From NCBI RefSeq assembly GCF_000717995.1, contig NZ_JODM01000029.1, positions 1 through 64,000 on the forward strand: a DNA stretch of 64,000 bases. The letters are read 5' to 3'. This DNA is from Streptomyces violaceorubidus (GTDB lineage: Bacteria; Actinomycetota; Actinomycetes; Streptomycetales; Streptomycetaceae). Below, in pieces: positions 42,840 to 52,066 of the stretch. The translations under genes and the position numbers were made by a program. The first letter of the stretch is position 1. The number at the start of each line of letters is the position of its first letter. The notes below the pieces were generated by a model. It did no database searches. It saw only the letters and a program-made list of their open reading frames with translations, and was not told the DNA's origin.

Positions 42840-43862
42840 ATGGACCGCTCTTCGCACGCCCGCTCTCGCAGATTCGCCCCTGCCGTGGCCCTCGCCGCCG
42901 CCGCGGCCCTGACCCTCGCGGGCTGCTCCAGCAGCTCGGGCGGGAAGAAGGCCGACGAGGAGAGCGACTCGGGCGCCTCCGCGGGCAAGGCGAACACCCC
43001 CCGCATGACGGTCGCCCTGGTCACCCACCAGGCGCCCGGCGACACCTTCTGGGACATCGTCCGCAAGGGCGCCCAGGCCGCCGCCGACAAGGACAACGTC
43101 AAGCTCGTCTACTCCGCCGACCCGAACGCGGGCAACCAGGCCAACCTGGTGCAGAACGCGATCGACCAGAAGGTCGACGGCATCGCCGTCACCCTCGCCA
43201 AGCCGGACGCCATGCGGAGCGTCCTCGCCAAGGCGGAGAAGGCCGGCATACCCGTGGTCGGGCTCAACTCCGGTCTGGCGGACTGGAAGAAGCTCGGCCT
43301 GATGGAGTTCTTCGGCCAGGACGAGACCGTGGCGGGCGAGGCCCTCGGCAAGCGGCTCAACGAGGACGGGGCCAAGAAGGCCGTCTGCGTCATCCACGAA
43401 CAGGGCAACGTCGGTCTGACCCAGCGCTGCGACGGCGTGAAGAAGACCTTCGAGGGCTCGATCGAGAACCTCTACGTCAACGGCACCGACATGCCCTCGG
43501 TGAAGTCGACCGTCACCGCCAAGCTCAAGCAGGACGGCGGCATCGACCACCTGGTCACGCTCGGCGCCCCCTTCGCCATGACCGCCGTGCAGTCGGTGGA
43601 CGAGTCCGGCAGCAAGGCCAAGGTCGCCACCTTCGACCTCAACAAGGAACTGACCGGCGCCATCGAGAAGGGCGACATCGAGTTCGCCGTCGACCAGCAG
43701 CCCTACCTCCAGGGCTACCTCGCGGTCGACGGACTGTGGCTCTACAAGAACAACGGCAACTACAGCGGCGGCGGTGAGCAGCCGGTGCTGACCGGCCCCG
43801 CCTTCGTCGACAAGTCCAACGTCAAGGCCGTCGCCGAGTTCGCCTCGAAGGGCACCCGGTGA
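42840..43862 (+). CDS. ABC transporter sugar (inositol)-binding lipoprotein
   Basis: A 340-residue periplasmic-binding-protein type 1 solute-binding lipoprotein: signal peptide with a hydrophobic core and lipobox LTLAGC, a Ser/Gly-rich linker (SSSSGGKK), then VALVTHQAPGDTFWDIVRKGAQAA and a late EFAVDQQPYLQGYLAVDG, both typical of ribose/inositol-type binding proteins. ATG 42840 follows a GAGG sequence and about 93 bases of leader from the predicted start site. That leader contains a 13-bp direct repeat at 42769 and 42782. It is the first gene of the importer operon; inositol is inferred from context. Confidence 0.88.
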   Translation: MDRSSHARSRRFAPAVALAAAAALTLAGCSSSSGGKKADEESDSGASAGKANTPRMTVALVTHQAPGDTFWDIVRKGAQAAADKDNVKLVYSADPNAGNQANLVQNAIDQKVDGIAVTLAKPDAMRSVLAKAEKAGIPVVGLNSGLADWKKLGLMEFFGQDETVAGEALGKRLNEDGAKKAVCVIHEQGNVGLTQRCDGVKKTFEGSIENLYVNGTDMPSVKSTVTAKLKQDGGIDHLVTLGAPFAMTAVQSVDESGSKAKVATFDLNKELTGAIEKGDIEFAVDQQPYLQGYLAVDGLWLYKNNGNYSGGGEQPVLTGPAFVDKSNVKAVAEFASKGTR

Positions 43863-44938
43863 TGAGCGTGGCCAGGCAGGCCGAGCCGGCGGTGACCGCA
43901 CCGCCGGTCCCCGGCCCCAAGGAGACCGACGGGCGGACCCGTGAGCGTCCCGTGGCGCTGCGGCTGCTCGCCCGGCCCGAGGTCGGGGTCTTCCTCGGTG
44001 CCGTCGCCGTGTTCGTGTTCTTCCTGATCGCCGCGCCCGCCCTTCGCGACGGCGGCTCCATGGCGACGGTGCTGTACCAGTCGTCCACCATCGGCATCAT
44101 GGCGCTGCCCGTCGCCCTGCTGATGATCGGCGGCGAGTTCGACCTGTCCGCCGGTGTCGCCGTGGTCACCTCGGCGCTCACCGCCGGCATGCTCAGTTAC
44201 CAGTTGACCGTGAACGTCTGGGTCGGCGTGATCGTCGCCCTGGTGGCCTCGCTCGCCGTCGGCGCCTTCAACGGCTGGGTGCTGGTGAAGACCGGCCTGC
44301 CGAGCTTCCTGGTCACGCTGGCCACCTTCCTGGTCCTCCAGGGCGTCAACCTCGCCGTCACCAAGCTCGTCACCGGCAACGTCGCCACCGACGACATCAG
44401 CGACATGGACGGCTTCGACCAGGCCAAGGCGCTGTTCGCCTCGTCCTTCGACGTCGGCGGCGTCGAGGTGAAGATCACGGTGGTGTGGTGGCTGGTCTTC
44501 GCGGCCCTGGCCACCTGGGTGCTGCTGCGCACCAAGTACGGCAACTGGGTCTTCGCCGTCGGCGGCAGCCAGGAGTCCGCCCGCGCGGTCGGCGTGCCGG
44601 TCACCTTCACGAAGATCACGCTGTTCATGCTGGTCGGCTTCGGCGCCTGGTTCGTCGGCATGCACCAGCTGTTCTCCTTCAACACCGTGCAGTCCGGCGA
44701 GGGCGTCGGCCAGGAGCTGATCTACATCGCGGCGGCGGTCATCGGCGGCTGCCTGCTCACCGGCGGCTACGGCTCCGCCATCGGCCCCGTCTTCGGTGCC
44801 TTCATGTTCGGCATGGTGAACCAGGGCATCGTCTTCGCGGGCTGGAACCCCGACTGGTTCAAGGCCTTCCTCGGCGTGATGCTCCTGGGCGCCGTCCTCA
44901 TCAACCTGTACGTCCGCCGCGCCGCGACCCGGAGGTGA
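43862..44938 (+). CDS. ABC transporter permease (RbsC-like)
   Basis: A 358-residue membrane protein with about ten helices, of the BPD-transp-2 family. Characteristic segments include LLMIGGEFDLSAGVAVV, GLPSFLVTLATFLVLQGVN and GGSQESARAVGVPVTFTKI, the motif preceding a conserved helix. ATG 43862 overlaps the stop of the binding protein (TGATG); a GTG one codon earlier is an alternative. One permease is seen, which would form a homodimer with the ATPase below. Confidence 0.9.
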   Translation: MSVARQAEPAVTAPPVPGPKETDGRTRERPVALRLLARPEVGVFLGAVAVFVFFLIAAPALRDGGSMATVLYQSSTIGIMALPVALLMIGGEFDLSAGVAVVTSALTAGMLSYQLTVNVWVGVIVALVASLAVGAFNGWVLVKTGLPSFLVTLATFLVLQGVNLAVTKLVTGNVATDDISDMDGFDQAKALFASSFDVGGVEVKITVVWWLVFAALATWVLLRTKYGNWVFAVGGSQESARAVGVPVTFTKITLFMLVGFGAWFVGMHQLFSFNTVQSGEGVGQELIYIAAAVIGGCLLTGGYGSAIGPVFGAFMFGMVNQGIVFAGWNPDWFKAFLGVMLLGAVLINLYVRRAATRR

Positions 44939-44944
44939 TCGGAA

Positions 44945-45958
44945 ATGACCAGCAAAACCCCCGCAGCCCCCGGCACCCACGGCGCCGTCCTCGCCGACCC
45001 CGTACCCGAGCAGGACCGCCCGCTCGTCGAACTGCGCGGCGCCGGCAAGTCCTACGGCAACATCCGCGCCCTGCACGGAGTGGACCTCACCATCCACCCC
45101 GGCAGGGTGACCTGCGTGCTCGGTGACAACGGTGCCGGCAAGTCCACCCTCATCAAGATCATCTCCGGGCTGCACCAGCACACCGAGGGCGAGTTCCTCG
45201 TCGACGGCGAGGCCGTGCGCTTCGCCACCCCGCGCGACGCCCTGGCCCGCGGCATCGCCACGGTCTACCAGGACCTCGCGACCGTCCCGCTGATGCCGGT
45301 GTGGCGCAACTTCTTCCTCGGCTCCGAGATGACCAAGGGCCCCTGGCCCGTGCGCCGCCTCGACATCGCCCGCATGAAGCGGACCGCCGACACGGAACTG
45401 CGCAACATGGGCATCGTCCTGGACGACCTCGAACAGCCCATCGGCACCCTCTCCGGCGGCCAGCGCCAGTGCGTCGCCATCGCCCGCGCCGTCTACTTCG
45501 GCGCCCGCGTCCTGATCCTCGACGAGCCCACCGCCGCGCTCGGCGTCAAGCAGTCGGGCGTGGTCCTCAAGTACATCGCCGCCGCCCGCGAACGCGGCCT
45601 CGGCGTCATCTTCATCACCCACAACCCCCACCACGCCTACATGGTCGGCGACCACTTCAGCGTGCTGCGTCTGGGCACCCTCGAACTGAGCGCGGCCCGC
45701 GCCGACATCACCCTCGAAGCGCTCACCAACCACATGGCCGGCGGCGCCGAACTCGCCGCCCTCAAGCACGAGCTGGCGCAGGTCGGCGGGGTCGACGTTC
45801 AGGCGCTGCCCGACGACGCGGGCGATGCGGCGAAGGCCGCCGCGCCCGATACTGCCGACAGGACCGGCGCCGCCGCCTCCGCCGCCTCGGGCAGCACCGC
45901 ATCCGACAGCACCGCATCCGACAGCACCGCATCCGGCACCGCCGAAGGGAAGGCCTGA
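44945..45958 (+). CDS. ABC transporter ATP-binding protein, single-domain type
   Basis: A 337-residue ATPase with one nucleotide-binding domain at about 25-255: Walker [10 protein letters not shown], signature [15 protein letters not shown], Walker [13 protein letters not shown] and the switch His in FITHNPHHA. RbsA-type importers usually carry two fused domains of about 500 residues; this is the half-size (FrcA-like) form. The C-terminal 80 residues are low in complexity and end in three repeats of SDSTA, encoded by a 15-bp direct repeat at 45891-45935. It starts 6 bases after the permease stop, and the next gene starts 2 bases after its stop. Confidence 0.9.
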   Translation: MTSKTPAAPGTHGAVLADPVPEQDRPLVELRGAGKSYGNIRALHGVDLTIHPGRVTCVLGDNGAGKSTLIKIISGLHQHTEGEFLVDGEAVRFATPRDALARGIATVYQDLATVPLMPVWRNFFLGSEMTKGPWPVRRLDIARMKRTADTELRNMGIVLDDLEQPIGTLSGGQRQCVAIARAVYFGARVLILDEPTAALGVKQSGVVLKYIAAARERGLGVIFITHNPHHAYMVGDHFSVLRLGTLELSAARADITLEALTNHMAGGAELAALKHELAQVGGVDVQALPDDAGDAAKAAAPDTADRTGAAASAASGSTASDSTASDSTASGTAEGKA

Positions 45959-45960
45959 GC

Positions 45961-46863
45961 ATGACCTCTGCCCTCGACCGCATCCGCGTCGGCTCGGCCC
46001 CCGACTCCTGGGGCGTCTGGTTCCCCGACGACCCCCGGCAGGTGCCGTGGGAACGGTTCCTGGACGAGGTCGCCGAGGCCGGCTACGACTGGATCGAGCT
46101 GGGCCCCTACGGCTACCTCCCCACCGACCCGGCCCGGCTCACCGACGAGGTGACCCGGCGCGGACTCAAGGTCTCCGCGGGCACCATCTTCTGCGGCCTG
46201 CACCGCGGCCCCTCCGAATGGGACGCCACCTGGGAACAGGTCGGCCGCGTCGCCGCCCTCACCCGGGCCATGGACGCCAAGCACCTCGTCGTCATCCCGT
46301 CCTTCTGGCGCGACGACAAGACCGCCGAGATCCTGGAGCCCCCGGAGCTGACCGGCGAGCAGTGGACCCACCTCACCCGGGGCATGGAGCGCCTGGGCCG
46401 CGAGGTACGGGACACCTACGGCCTGGACATCGTCGTCCACCCGCACGCCGACACCCACATCGACACCGAGGAGCACGTCGAGCGCTTCCTCGACGCCACC
46501 GACTCCGACCTGGTGAACCTCTGCCTGGACACCGGTCACTACGCCTACTGCGGCGGCGACAGCGTCAAGCTGATCAAGACCTACGGCGAGCGCATCGGCT
46601 ACCTCCACCTCAAGCAGGTCGACCCGGAGATCCTGGCCGGAGTGCGGGAGGGCGGGGTGCCGTTCGGCCCGGCCGTGCAGCGCGGCGTGATGTGCGAGCC
46701 GCCCGGCGGTGTGCCGGAGCTGGGCCCGGTGCTCACCGCCGCCCAGGAACTCGGCGTGGACCTGTTCGCCATCGTCGAGCAGGACATGTACCCCTGCGAG
46801 CCGGACAAACCGCTGCCCATCGCGGTACGCACCCGGAAGTTCCTGCGCTCCTGCGGCGCCTGA
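45961..46863 (+). CDS. Xylose-isomerase-like TIM barrel (inosose dehydratase / isomerase-like, IolE/IolI/IolH group)
   Basis: A 300-residue sugar-phosphate isomerase/epimerase fold protein with GSAPDSWGVWFPDD, WIELGPYGYLPTDP and the metal residues in NLCLDTGHYAY, HLKQVDP and VEQDMYP. Its place at the end of the importer operon and the SWGVW motif suggest a role in inositol breakdown, most likely inosose dehydration (IolE) or inosose isomerisation (IolI). Sequence reading alone cannot separate these. No other iolE candidate is present. A strong terminator follows 8 bases after the stop. Confidence 0.8.
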   Translation: MTSALDRIRVGSAPDSWGVWFPDDPRQVPWERFLDEVAEAGYDWIELGPYGYLPTDPARLTDEVTRRGLKVSAGTIFCGLHRGPSEWDATWEQVGRVAALTRAMDAKHLVVIPSFWRDDKTAEILEPPELTGEQWTHLTRGMERLGREVRDTYGLDIVVHPHADTHIDTEEHVERFLDATDSDLVNLCLDTGHYAYCGGDSVKLIKTYGERIGYLHLKQVDPEILAGVREGGVPFGPAVQRGVMCEPPGGVPELGPVLTAAQELGVDLFAIVEQDMYPCEPDKPLPIAVRTRKFLRSCGA

Positions 46864-46870
46864 GGACGGC

Positions 46871-46901
46871 CGCGCCGGCGGGGGAGCGTCCCGCCGGCGC
46901 G
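46871..46901 (+). terminator. Terminator of the importer operon
   Basis: A 12-bp all-G/C stem (46871-46882 with 46890-46901) and a 7-base loop, beginning 8 bases after the stop codon of the TIM-barrel gene. No T-run follows. Confidence 0.85.
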
Positions 46902-46977
46902 CCGTTCGGCGGGCCGAGGCCGGTGGTGCGCGTTAGCGTGCGAGCACTGACACCTCGTCCCGCTCCGGGAGGCACCC

Positions 46978-47391
46978 ATGTCCTCGCGTCTCAACCCGTA
47001 CCTCAGCTTCGACGGCGACGCCCGTCAGGCGATGGAGTTCTACGAGCAGGTCTTCGGCGGCACCCTGGCCCTGAACACCTTCGGCGAGTCCGGCATGCCG
47101 GACCCCGCCTACGCCGACAAGATCATGCACGCCATGCTGGAGACCCGGGGCGGCTTCACCCTGATGGCCTCCGACACCCCGCCCGGCATGGAGTACAGGC
47201 CGGGCAGCAACTTCTCGGTGAGTCTCAGCGGCGACGACGCGACCGAGCTGCGCGGCTACTGGGAGAAGCTGTCCGCCGGCGGTTCCGTCTCCGTGCCCCT
47301 GGAGAAGCAGATGTGGGGCGACGTCTTCGGGATGTGCACGGACCGGTTCGGCGTCCCCTGGATGGTGAACATCAGCGAGCCGGCGAGCTGA
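46978..47391 (+). CDS. PhnB-like VOC-superfamily protein
   Basis: A 137-residue glyoxalase/bleomycin-resistance-fold protein of the PhnB/DUF1338-like group. It begins SSRLNPYLSFDGDARQAMEFYEQVFGG, the VOC strand-helix signature, and ends RFGVPWMVNISEP, a typical tail. The conserved metal-site residues are not all obvious, so enzymatic activity is uncertain. GGGAGG 8 bases before ATG 46978 is a clear ribosome-binding site. It is monocistronic, between the importer operon and the convergent dehydrogenase. Confidence 0.82.
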   Translation: MSSRLNPYLSFDGDARQAMEFYEQVFGGTLALNTFGESGMPDPAYADKIMHAMLETRGGFTLMASDTPPGMEYRPGSNFSVSLSGDDATELRGYWEKLSAGGSVSVPLEKQMWGDVFGMCTDRFGVPWMVNISEPAS

Positions 47392-47423
47392 CCGGGCAGC
47401 CCGCCGGACCGTGGCCCCGCCGC

Positions 47424-48428
47424 TCAGCCGCGCCGCACCTCCGCGATCGTCACCGGCCGGTGCTCGTGCAGCGACAGGGTGCACGCCTCGGCGATCCAGC
47501 CCGCCTCCAGTGCGTCCTCGACCGTGCAGGGCGAGGTGCGGGTACCGGCGACGACCTCGGTGAACGCGGTCAGCTCGGCGCGGTAGGCGGCAGTGAAGCG
47601 GTCCATGAAGAAGTCGTGCGGAGTACCGGCCGGGAACGTCGCACCGGGCTCGACCGAGCGCAGCGGCAGCCTGTCCTCCAGTCCGACGGCGATCGAGTCG
47701 TCGAAGCCGTGGATCTCCATCCGGACGTCGTAACCGCGGGCGTTGTGGCGGCTGTTGGAGACCACGGCGACGGTGCCGTCGTCCAGGGTGAGGATCGCGC
47801 CGGTGGTGTCCGCGTCACCCGCCTCCCGGATGAAGTCGGCACCGCGGTTGCCGCCGACGGCGTACACCTCGCTCACCTCCCGGCCGGTCACCCAGCGGAT
47901 CGAGTCGAAGTCGTGCACCGAGCAGTCCCGGAAGATGCCCCCGGAGGCGGCGACGTACGCGGCGGGCGGCGGCGCCGGGTCCAGCGTGGTCGCCCGCACG
48001 GTGTGCAGCGTGCCCAGCTCTCCGCCGCGCACGGCGGCGCGCGCGGCGGCGAACCCGGCGTCGAAGCGGCGCTGGTAGCCGATCTGGACCGGCACGTCAT
48101 GGCCCGCGAGCGCCTTGAGCACCTCGACGCCCTCGGTCATGGTGCGGGCGACGGGCTTCTCGCAGAAGACGGGCACCCCGGCCTCGACGGCGGCCAGGAT
48201 CAGGTCCGGGTGGGCGTCGGTCGCCGCCGCGACCACCACACCGTCCACCCCGGCGGCGAGCACCGCCTCGGGCGAGCCGGCGACCTCGGCGCCGAACCGC
48301 TCGGCGGCGGCCCGCGCGGCGTCCGCGAACGGGTCGGCCACGACGAGCGAGGTGACGGCGTCGAGTCCGGCGAGGGTCTCGGCGTGGAAGGCGCCGATGC
48401 GGCCGAGGCCGAGGATTCCGATACGCAT
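47424..48428 (-). CDS. Gfo/Idh/MocA oxidoreductase, probable inositol 2-dehydrogenase (IolG-like)
   Basis: A 334-residue NAD(P)-dependent sugar dehydrogenase. The Rossmann motif GILGLGRIGAFHAETL is at the N-terminus and EKPVARTM contains K91. The active-site pair is D168/H172 in FRDCSVHDFDSIRWVTG. The K-D-H triad matches that of characterised myo-inositol dehydrogenases. Proximity to the iol genes supports oxidation of an inositol to inosose, the missing first step of the pathway. ATG 48428 has AAGGAG 12 bases upstream. It is downstream of the PhyH gene on the same strand. Confidence 0.83.
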   Translation of the reverse strand: MRIGILGLGRIGAFHAETLAGLDAVTSLVVADPFADAARAAAERFGAEVAGSPEAVLAAGVDGVVVAAATDAHPDLILAAVEAGVPVFCEKPVARTMTEGVEVLKALAGHDVPVQIGYQRRFDAGFAAARAAVRGGELGTLHTVRATTLDPAPPPAAYVAASGGIFRDCSVHDFDSIRWVTGREVSEVYAVGGNRGADFIREAGDADTTGAILTLDDGTVAVVSNSRHNARGYDVRMEIHGFDDSIAVGLEDRLPLRSVEPGATFPAGTPHDFFMDRFTAAYRAELTAFTEVVAGTRTSPCTVEDALEAGWIAEACTLSLHEHRPVTIAEVRRG

Positions 48429-48496
48429 GTGCTGTGCTGCTCCTTGCTCGGGGTGCGGGGTGTCCGTGCCGGGGCCCGTGCCCCGTACGCCCCCCT

Positions 48497-49669
48497 TCAC
48501 CGGCTCTCTCGTCGTACCCGGCCCGCCCGCAGTTCGGCGCGCAGCGCCTGGGGCGTCCACTCCTCGCGCAGCGCCCGCCGTACGACCTCCGCCTGGGAGG
48601 GCGGGGCCAGGCCGCCGACCGGCGGGTCGCGGTCGAGGTTGGTGGGGAAGGGGTACCCTTCCGCGCTCGCGGCGACCACCTGCTCCAGCCACCGCTCGCC
48701 CACGCCCTCGGCCTTCCGCCTCAGCAGCACCGGGTAGACGGCCTCCACCACCGCCTGCCGGTCCACGCTCTCCATGGCCCGGCCGAACGCGGAGGAGATC
48801 TGCAGCAGGTTGGCCGTCCGGCGGACGTCCGCCGAGCGGTTGGCGCCCGCGGCGTGGAACAGCGCGGGGTTGAAGAACACCGCGTCGCCCCCGGCCAGCG
48901 GCAACTGCACGTGGTGCGCCTCGAAGCAGGCCCGGAACTTGGGCAGGCGCCAGGCCAGGTAGCCCGGCTCGTACTTCTGGGAGTGCGGCAGGTACATCGT
49001 GGGCCCCGACTCCAGCGGCATGTCGCAGTGCGCGACCGCGCCCTGGAGGGTGAGTACCGGGGACAGGCGGTGCACGTGCGCCGGGTACGCGGCGGCGGCC
49101 TCGCCCGAGAGGAAGCCCAGGTGGTAGTCGCGGTGCGCGCTCTGGGCGGCTCCGCCCGGGTTGACCACGTTGACCTGGGAGGTGACCTGGTAGCCGGGGC
49201 CGAGCCAGGCGCGGGCGACCAGGGCCAGGGCGTCGTTGGCGTAGTACGCGGCGAACGCCTCCGGATCGCGCAGGGCCGCCTTCTCCAGGGCGTTCCACAC
49301 CCGGTCGTTGGCCCCGGGCGCGGCGAAGTGGTCACCGGCGGCGGCTCCCGAGGCGCGCTGCTCGGAGATCAGCGCGTCGAACACGGCGGTGACCCGGTCG
49401 ACCACCGCCGGGTCCGGGAAGGCGCGCCGCAGGAGGACGATGCCGGGGCCGTCGGCGAGGGCGTGGACGAGTTCGGCCGCCGTCCCCGGGTCGTCGCGCA
49501 GCTCCCCGGCGTCGTACAGGGGGACGTTCCGCTCCACGGCGGCGGCCCGCGGGTACGCGGCCGGGTCGGTCCGCTGCCCGACGAGGGCGCGGAAGGCGTC
49601 GAGGTCGCAGTCCTGTTCGGACAGCGGGGCACGGTGGGCACGCGGGCCGGGGAGGGGCGCTCGGGACAT
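48497..49669 (-). CDS. Phytanoyl-CoA dioxygenase (PhyH)-family oxygenase
   Basis: A 390-residue non-heme Fe(II)/2-oxoglutarate-dependent oxygenase-like protein. The HxD metal motif is in AAQSAHRDYHLGF, and the distal His is in FFNPALFHAAGANRSAD with a downstream Arg. PhyH relatives hydroxylate diverse small molecules. A 68-base gap separates its end from the IolG-like gene, and both probably form one unit from the promoter at 49670-49799, with a candidate operator there. ATG 49669 has AAGGA 6 bases upstream. The substrate is unknown, possibly an inositol derivative. Confidence 0.85.
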   Translation of the reverse strand: MSRAPLPGPRAHRAPLSEQDCDLDAFRALVGQRTDPAAYPRAAAVERNVPLYDAGELRDDPGTAAELVHALADGPGIVLLRRAFPDPAVVDRVTAVFDALISEQRASGAAAGDHFAAPGANDRVWNALEKAALRDPEAFAAYYANDALALVARAWLGPGYQVTSQVNVVNPGGAAQSAHRDYHLGFLSGEAAAAYPAHVHRLSPVLTLQGAVAHCDMPLESGPTMYLPHSQKYEPGYLAWRLPKFRACFEAHHVQLPLAGGDAVFFNPALFHAAGANRSADVRRTANLLQISSAFGRAMESVDRQAVVEAVYPVLLRRKAEGVGERWLEQVVAASAEGYPFPTNLDRDPPVGGLAPPSQAEVVRRALREEWTPQALRAELRAGRVRRESR

Positions 49670-49711
49670 CGTCGTCCTTTCGCTGACAGGGGCGACGCGG
49701 TGCTGTCATTC

Positions 49712-49723
49712 TTGTCCTGACAA
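49712..49723. promoter_or_regulatory. Operator candidate in the PhyH/LacI divergent region
   Basis: TTGTCCTGACAA is a perfect 5-2-5 palindrome, with another TGTCA at 49704-49708, between the divergent PhyH-dehydrogenase and LacI genes. It resembles the sites at 52067-52121 and the TGACA-rich arms at 42652-42717. LacI autoregulation is the simplest interpretation. Confidence 0.5.
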
Positions 49724-49799
49724 ACGCGTCGAACAACCAGCAGGCGGCCATCAAAAACCCCTCAGAGCGTGCCGCGCGGACCAAGCCGAGGAGCCGGTC

Positions 49800-50846
49800 A
49801 TGGGGCACCCCTTTCCGATCCGTGAGATCGCCCGGCAGGCGGGCCTGAGCGAGGCCACCGTCGACCGGGTGCTCAACGGCCGCGGCGGCGTGCGCGAGAG
49901 CACCGCGTACGAGGTGCACCGGGCCATCGCCGACCTGGACCGCCAGCGCACCCAGGTCCGGCTGGTCGGCCGCACGTTCATGTGCGACATCGTGATGCAG
50001 GCGCCGGAGCGCTTCTCCAGCGCCGTGCGGGCCGCGCTGGAGGCCGAACTGCCCGCCCTGCACCCCGCGGTGGTGCGCTGCCGCTTCCACTTCCGCGAGA
50101 CCGGCCCGGCCGGGGAGCTGGCCCGCACCCTGGACCGGATCGCCCGGCGCGGCTCCCAGGGGGTGATCCTGAAGGCTCCGGACGTCCCCGAGGTGACCGC
50201 CGCCGTGAGCCGGCTGACCGCCGCGGGCGTCCCCGTCGTCACCCTGGCGACCGACCTGCCGGCCAGCCCCCGGGTGGCCTACGTCGGCATCGACGACCGG
50301 GCGGCCGGCGCGACCGCCGCCTACCTCATGGGCCAGTGGCTCGGCGACCGCCCCGGCAACGTCCTCACCAGCCTCAGCAGCGGCTTCTTCCGCAACGAGG
50401 AGGAGCGCGAGATGGGCTTCCGCGGTGTCATGCGGGTCCGGCACCCCGGGCGGGTGCTCGTCGAGATCGCCGAGGGACAGGGCCTGGACGCCACCCAGTA
50501 CGACCTGGTGCGGGCCGCGCTGGAACGCGACCCGGAGATCCGGGCGGTCTACTCGATGGGCGGCGGCAACATCGCCACCCTGCGCGCCTTCGCGGACCTC
50601 GGCCGCCCCTGCGAGGTGTTCGTCGCCCACGACCTCGACCAGGACAACACCCGTCTGCTGCGCGAGCGCCGCCTGTCCGTCGTCCTCCACCACGACCTGC
50701 GCCAGGACCTGCGCGAGGCCTGCCGCCACGTGATGCGGGCCCACGGCGCCCTGCCGTCCGCCGGTCCGGCGCGGCCGTCGGCGATCCAGGTCGTCACCCC
50801 GCACAACATGCCGCCGGACACGCCCTTCGAGACGGCGACCGGGTGA
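49800..50846 (+). CDS. LacI-family transcriptional regulator
   Basis: A 348-residue LacI regulator. The HTH IREIARQAGLSEATVDRVLNGRGGVRESTAY is at the N-terminus, followed by a ribose-binding-protein-like domain (VAYVGIDDRAAGATAAYLMGQ). The first residues MGHPFPI are slightly different from the usual MATLKDVA start. ATG 49800 has GAGGAG 6 bases upstream. It diverges from the PhyH/dehydrogenase unit, whose promoter it probably controls, and converges on the second Gfo/Idh/MocA gene. A sugar or inositol ligand is inferred. Confidence 0.9.
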   Translation: MGHPFPIREIARQAGLSEATVDRVLNGRGGVRESTAYEVHRAIADLDRQRTQVRLVGRTFMCDIVMQAPERFSSAVRAALEAELPALHPAVVRCRFHFRETGPAGELARTLDRIARRGSQGVILKAPDVPEVTAAVSRLTAAGVPVVTLATDLPASPRVAYVGIDDRAAGATAAYLMGQWLGDRPGNVLTSLSSGFFRNEEEREMGFRGVMRVRHPGRVLVEIAEGQGLDATQYDLVRAALERDPEIRAVYSMGGGNIATLRAFADLGRPCEVFVAHDLDQDNTRLLRERRLSVVLHHDLRQDLREACRHVMRAHGALPSAGPARPSAIQVVTPHNMPPDTPFETATG

Positions 50847-50858
50847 CCCGCGGCGCCG

Positions 50859-52022
50859 TCACCCGGACGTCTCGGGGCTGACCCAGGTGCCGCGCTCCGC
50901 CGACCGGGCCATCGCGTCCAGCACGGCCGCGCTGTGCACGGCGTCCGCCGGGGTGGCGCCGTACGGGGTGCCCTCGGCGATCGAGCGCAGGAAGCGGTGG
51001 GCCTCCACCACCTTCAGGTCGTCGTACCCCATGGCGTTCGCGGCCCCCGGCTGGAAGGCGGCGAACTCGCCGTCCCCGGGGCCGACGTACACGGTGCTCA
51101 CGGGCTGGTCCTGGTACTGCGTGCCGCGACTGACGCCCAGTTCGTTCATGCGGCGGAAGTCCCAGAACACCGCGCCCCTGGTGCCGTGCACCTCGAAGCC
51201 GTAGTTGTTCTGCTCGCCGACGGAGACCCGGCAGGCCTCCAGGACACCGCGGGCGCCGGAGGCGAAGCGGAGCAGGCAGTTGACGTAGTCCTCGTTCTCG
51301 ACCGGGCCCAACTCGCCGCCCGCGGCGCGCGCGTGTCCGGCGGTGGCGGCGGCGGGACGGGCCCGCTCCGGCAGGAAGACCGCCGTGTCGGCGGTCAGCG
51401 ACGCGATGTCGCCGAGCAGGAACCAGGCCAGGTCCGCGCCGTGCGAGGCCAGGTCGCCGAGCACCCCGCTGCCGCCGCGCTCGCGTTCGTAGCGCCAGGT
51501 CAGCGCGCCTTCCGGGTGGGCCGCGTAGTCGCTGAAGAGGCGGATGCGGACATGGGTGACGCGGCCCAGCTCCCCGGCGGCGATCAGATCGCGGGCGGCC
51601 TCCACGGCCGGGGCGTTGCGGTAGTTGAAGCCGACCGCGCCCTGCACACCGGCCTCGGTCACCGCGTCCGCCACCGCCCGCGCGTCGTCGGTGGACAGGC
51701 CCACCGGCTTCTCCACCCAGATGTGCTTGCCCGCCCCGGCCATCGCCACGGCGATCTCGCGGTGCAGGAAGTTGGGGGCGGTGATGCTGACCGCGTGCAC
51801 CCGCGGGTCCGCCGCCACCTCGCGCCAGTCGCGGGTCGTCGAGGCGAACCCGTACTGCGCGGCGGCCTCCTCGGCCCGCCCCGGCACCTCCTCGGCGACC
51901 GTCACCAGTTCCGGGCGCAGCGCGAGGTGCGGATAGTGGTGGCGGACCCGGGCGTACGCCTGGGTGTGCACCCGGCCCATCCAGCCGAAACCGACGACGG
52001 CGACACCGAGTGCCTCGACCAT
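50859..52022 (-). CDS. Gfo/Idh/MocA-family oxidoreductase
   Basis: A 387-residue dehydrogenase. The Rossmann motif is VGFGWMGRVHTQAYA, EKPVGLSTDDA contains the conserved Lys, and LGDLASHGADLAWFLLG has the D-x3-H pair expected at the active site. A long insertion of about 40 residues (around PVENEDYVN) distinguishes it from IolG-like proteins. ATG 52022 is chosen with GAGGGG 7 bases upstream; the frame is open further but includes the palindromic operator sequence. Substrate is unknown. It diverges from a truncated GntR gene. Confidence 0.85.
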   Translation of the reverse strand: MVEALGVAVVGFGWMGRVHTQAYARVRHHYPHLALRPELVTVAEEVPGRAEEAAAQYGFASTTRDWREVAADPRVHAVSITAPNFLHREIAVAMAGAGKHIWVEKPVGLSTDDARAVADAVTEAGVQGAVGFNYRNAPAVEAARDLIAAGELGRVTHVRIRLFSDYAAHPEGALTWRYERERGGSGVLGDLASHGADLAWFLLGDIASLTADTAVFLPERARPAAATAGHARAAGGELGPVENEDYVNCLLRFASGARGVLEACRVSVGEQNNYGFEVHGTRGAVFWDFRRMNELGVSRGTQYQDQPVSTVYVGPGDGEFAAFQPGAANAMGYDDLKVVEAHRFLRSIAEGTPYGATPADAVHSAAVLDAMARSAERGTWVSPETSG

Positions 52023-52066
52023 GAGAGCCCCTCTTCGGACCGGTCCGTGAGCTGTCCAGCGTGATC

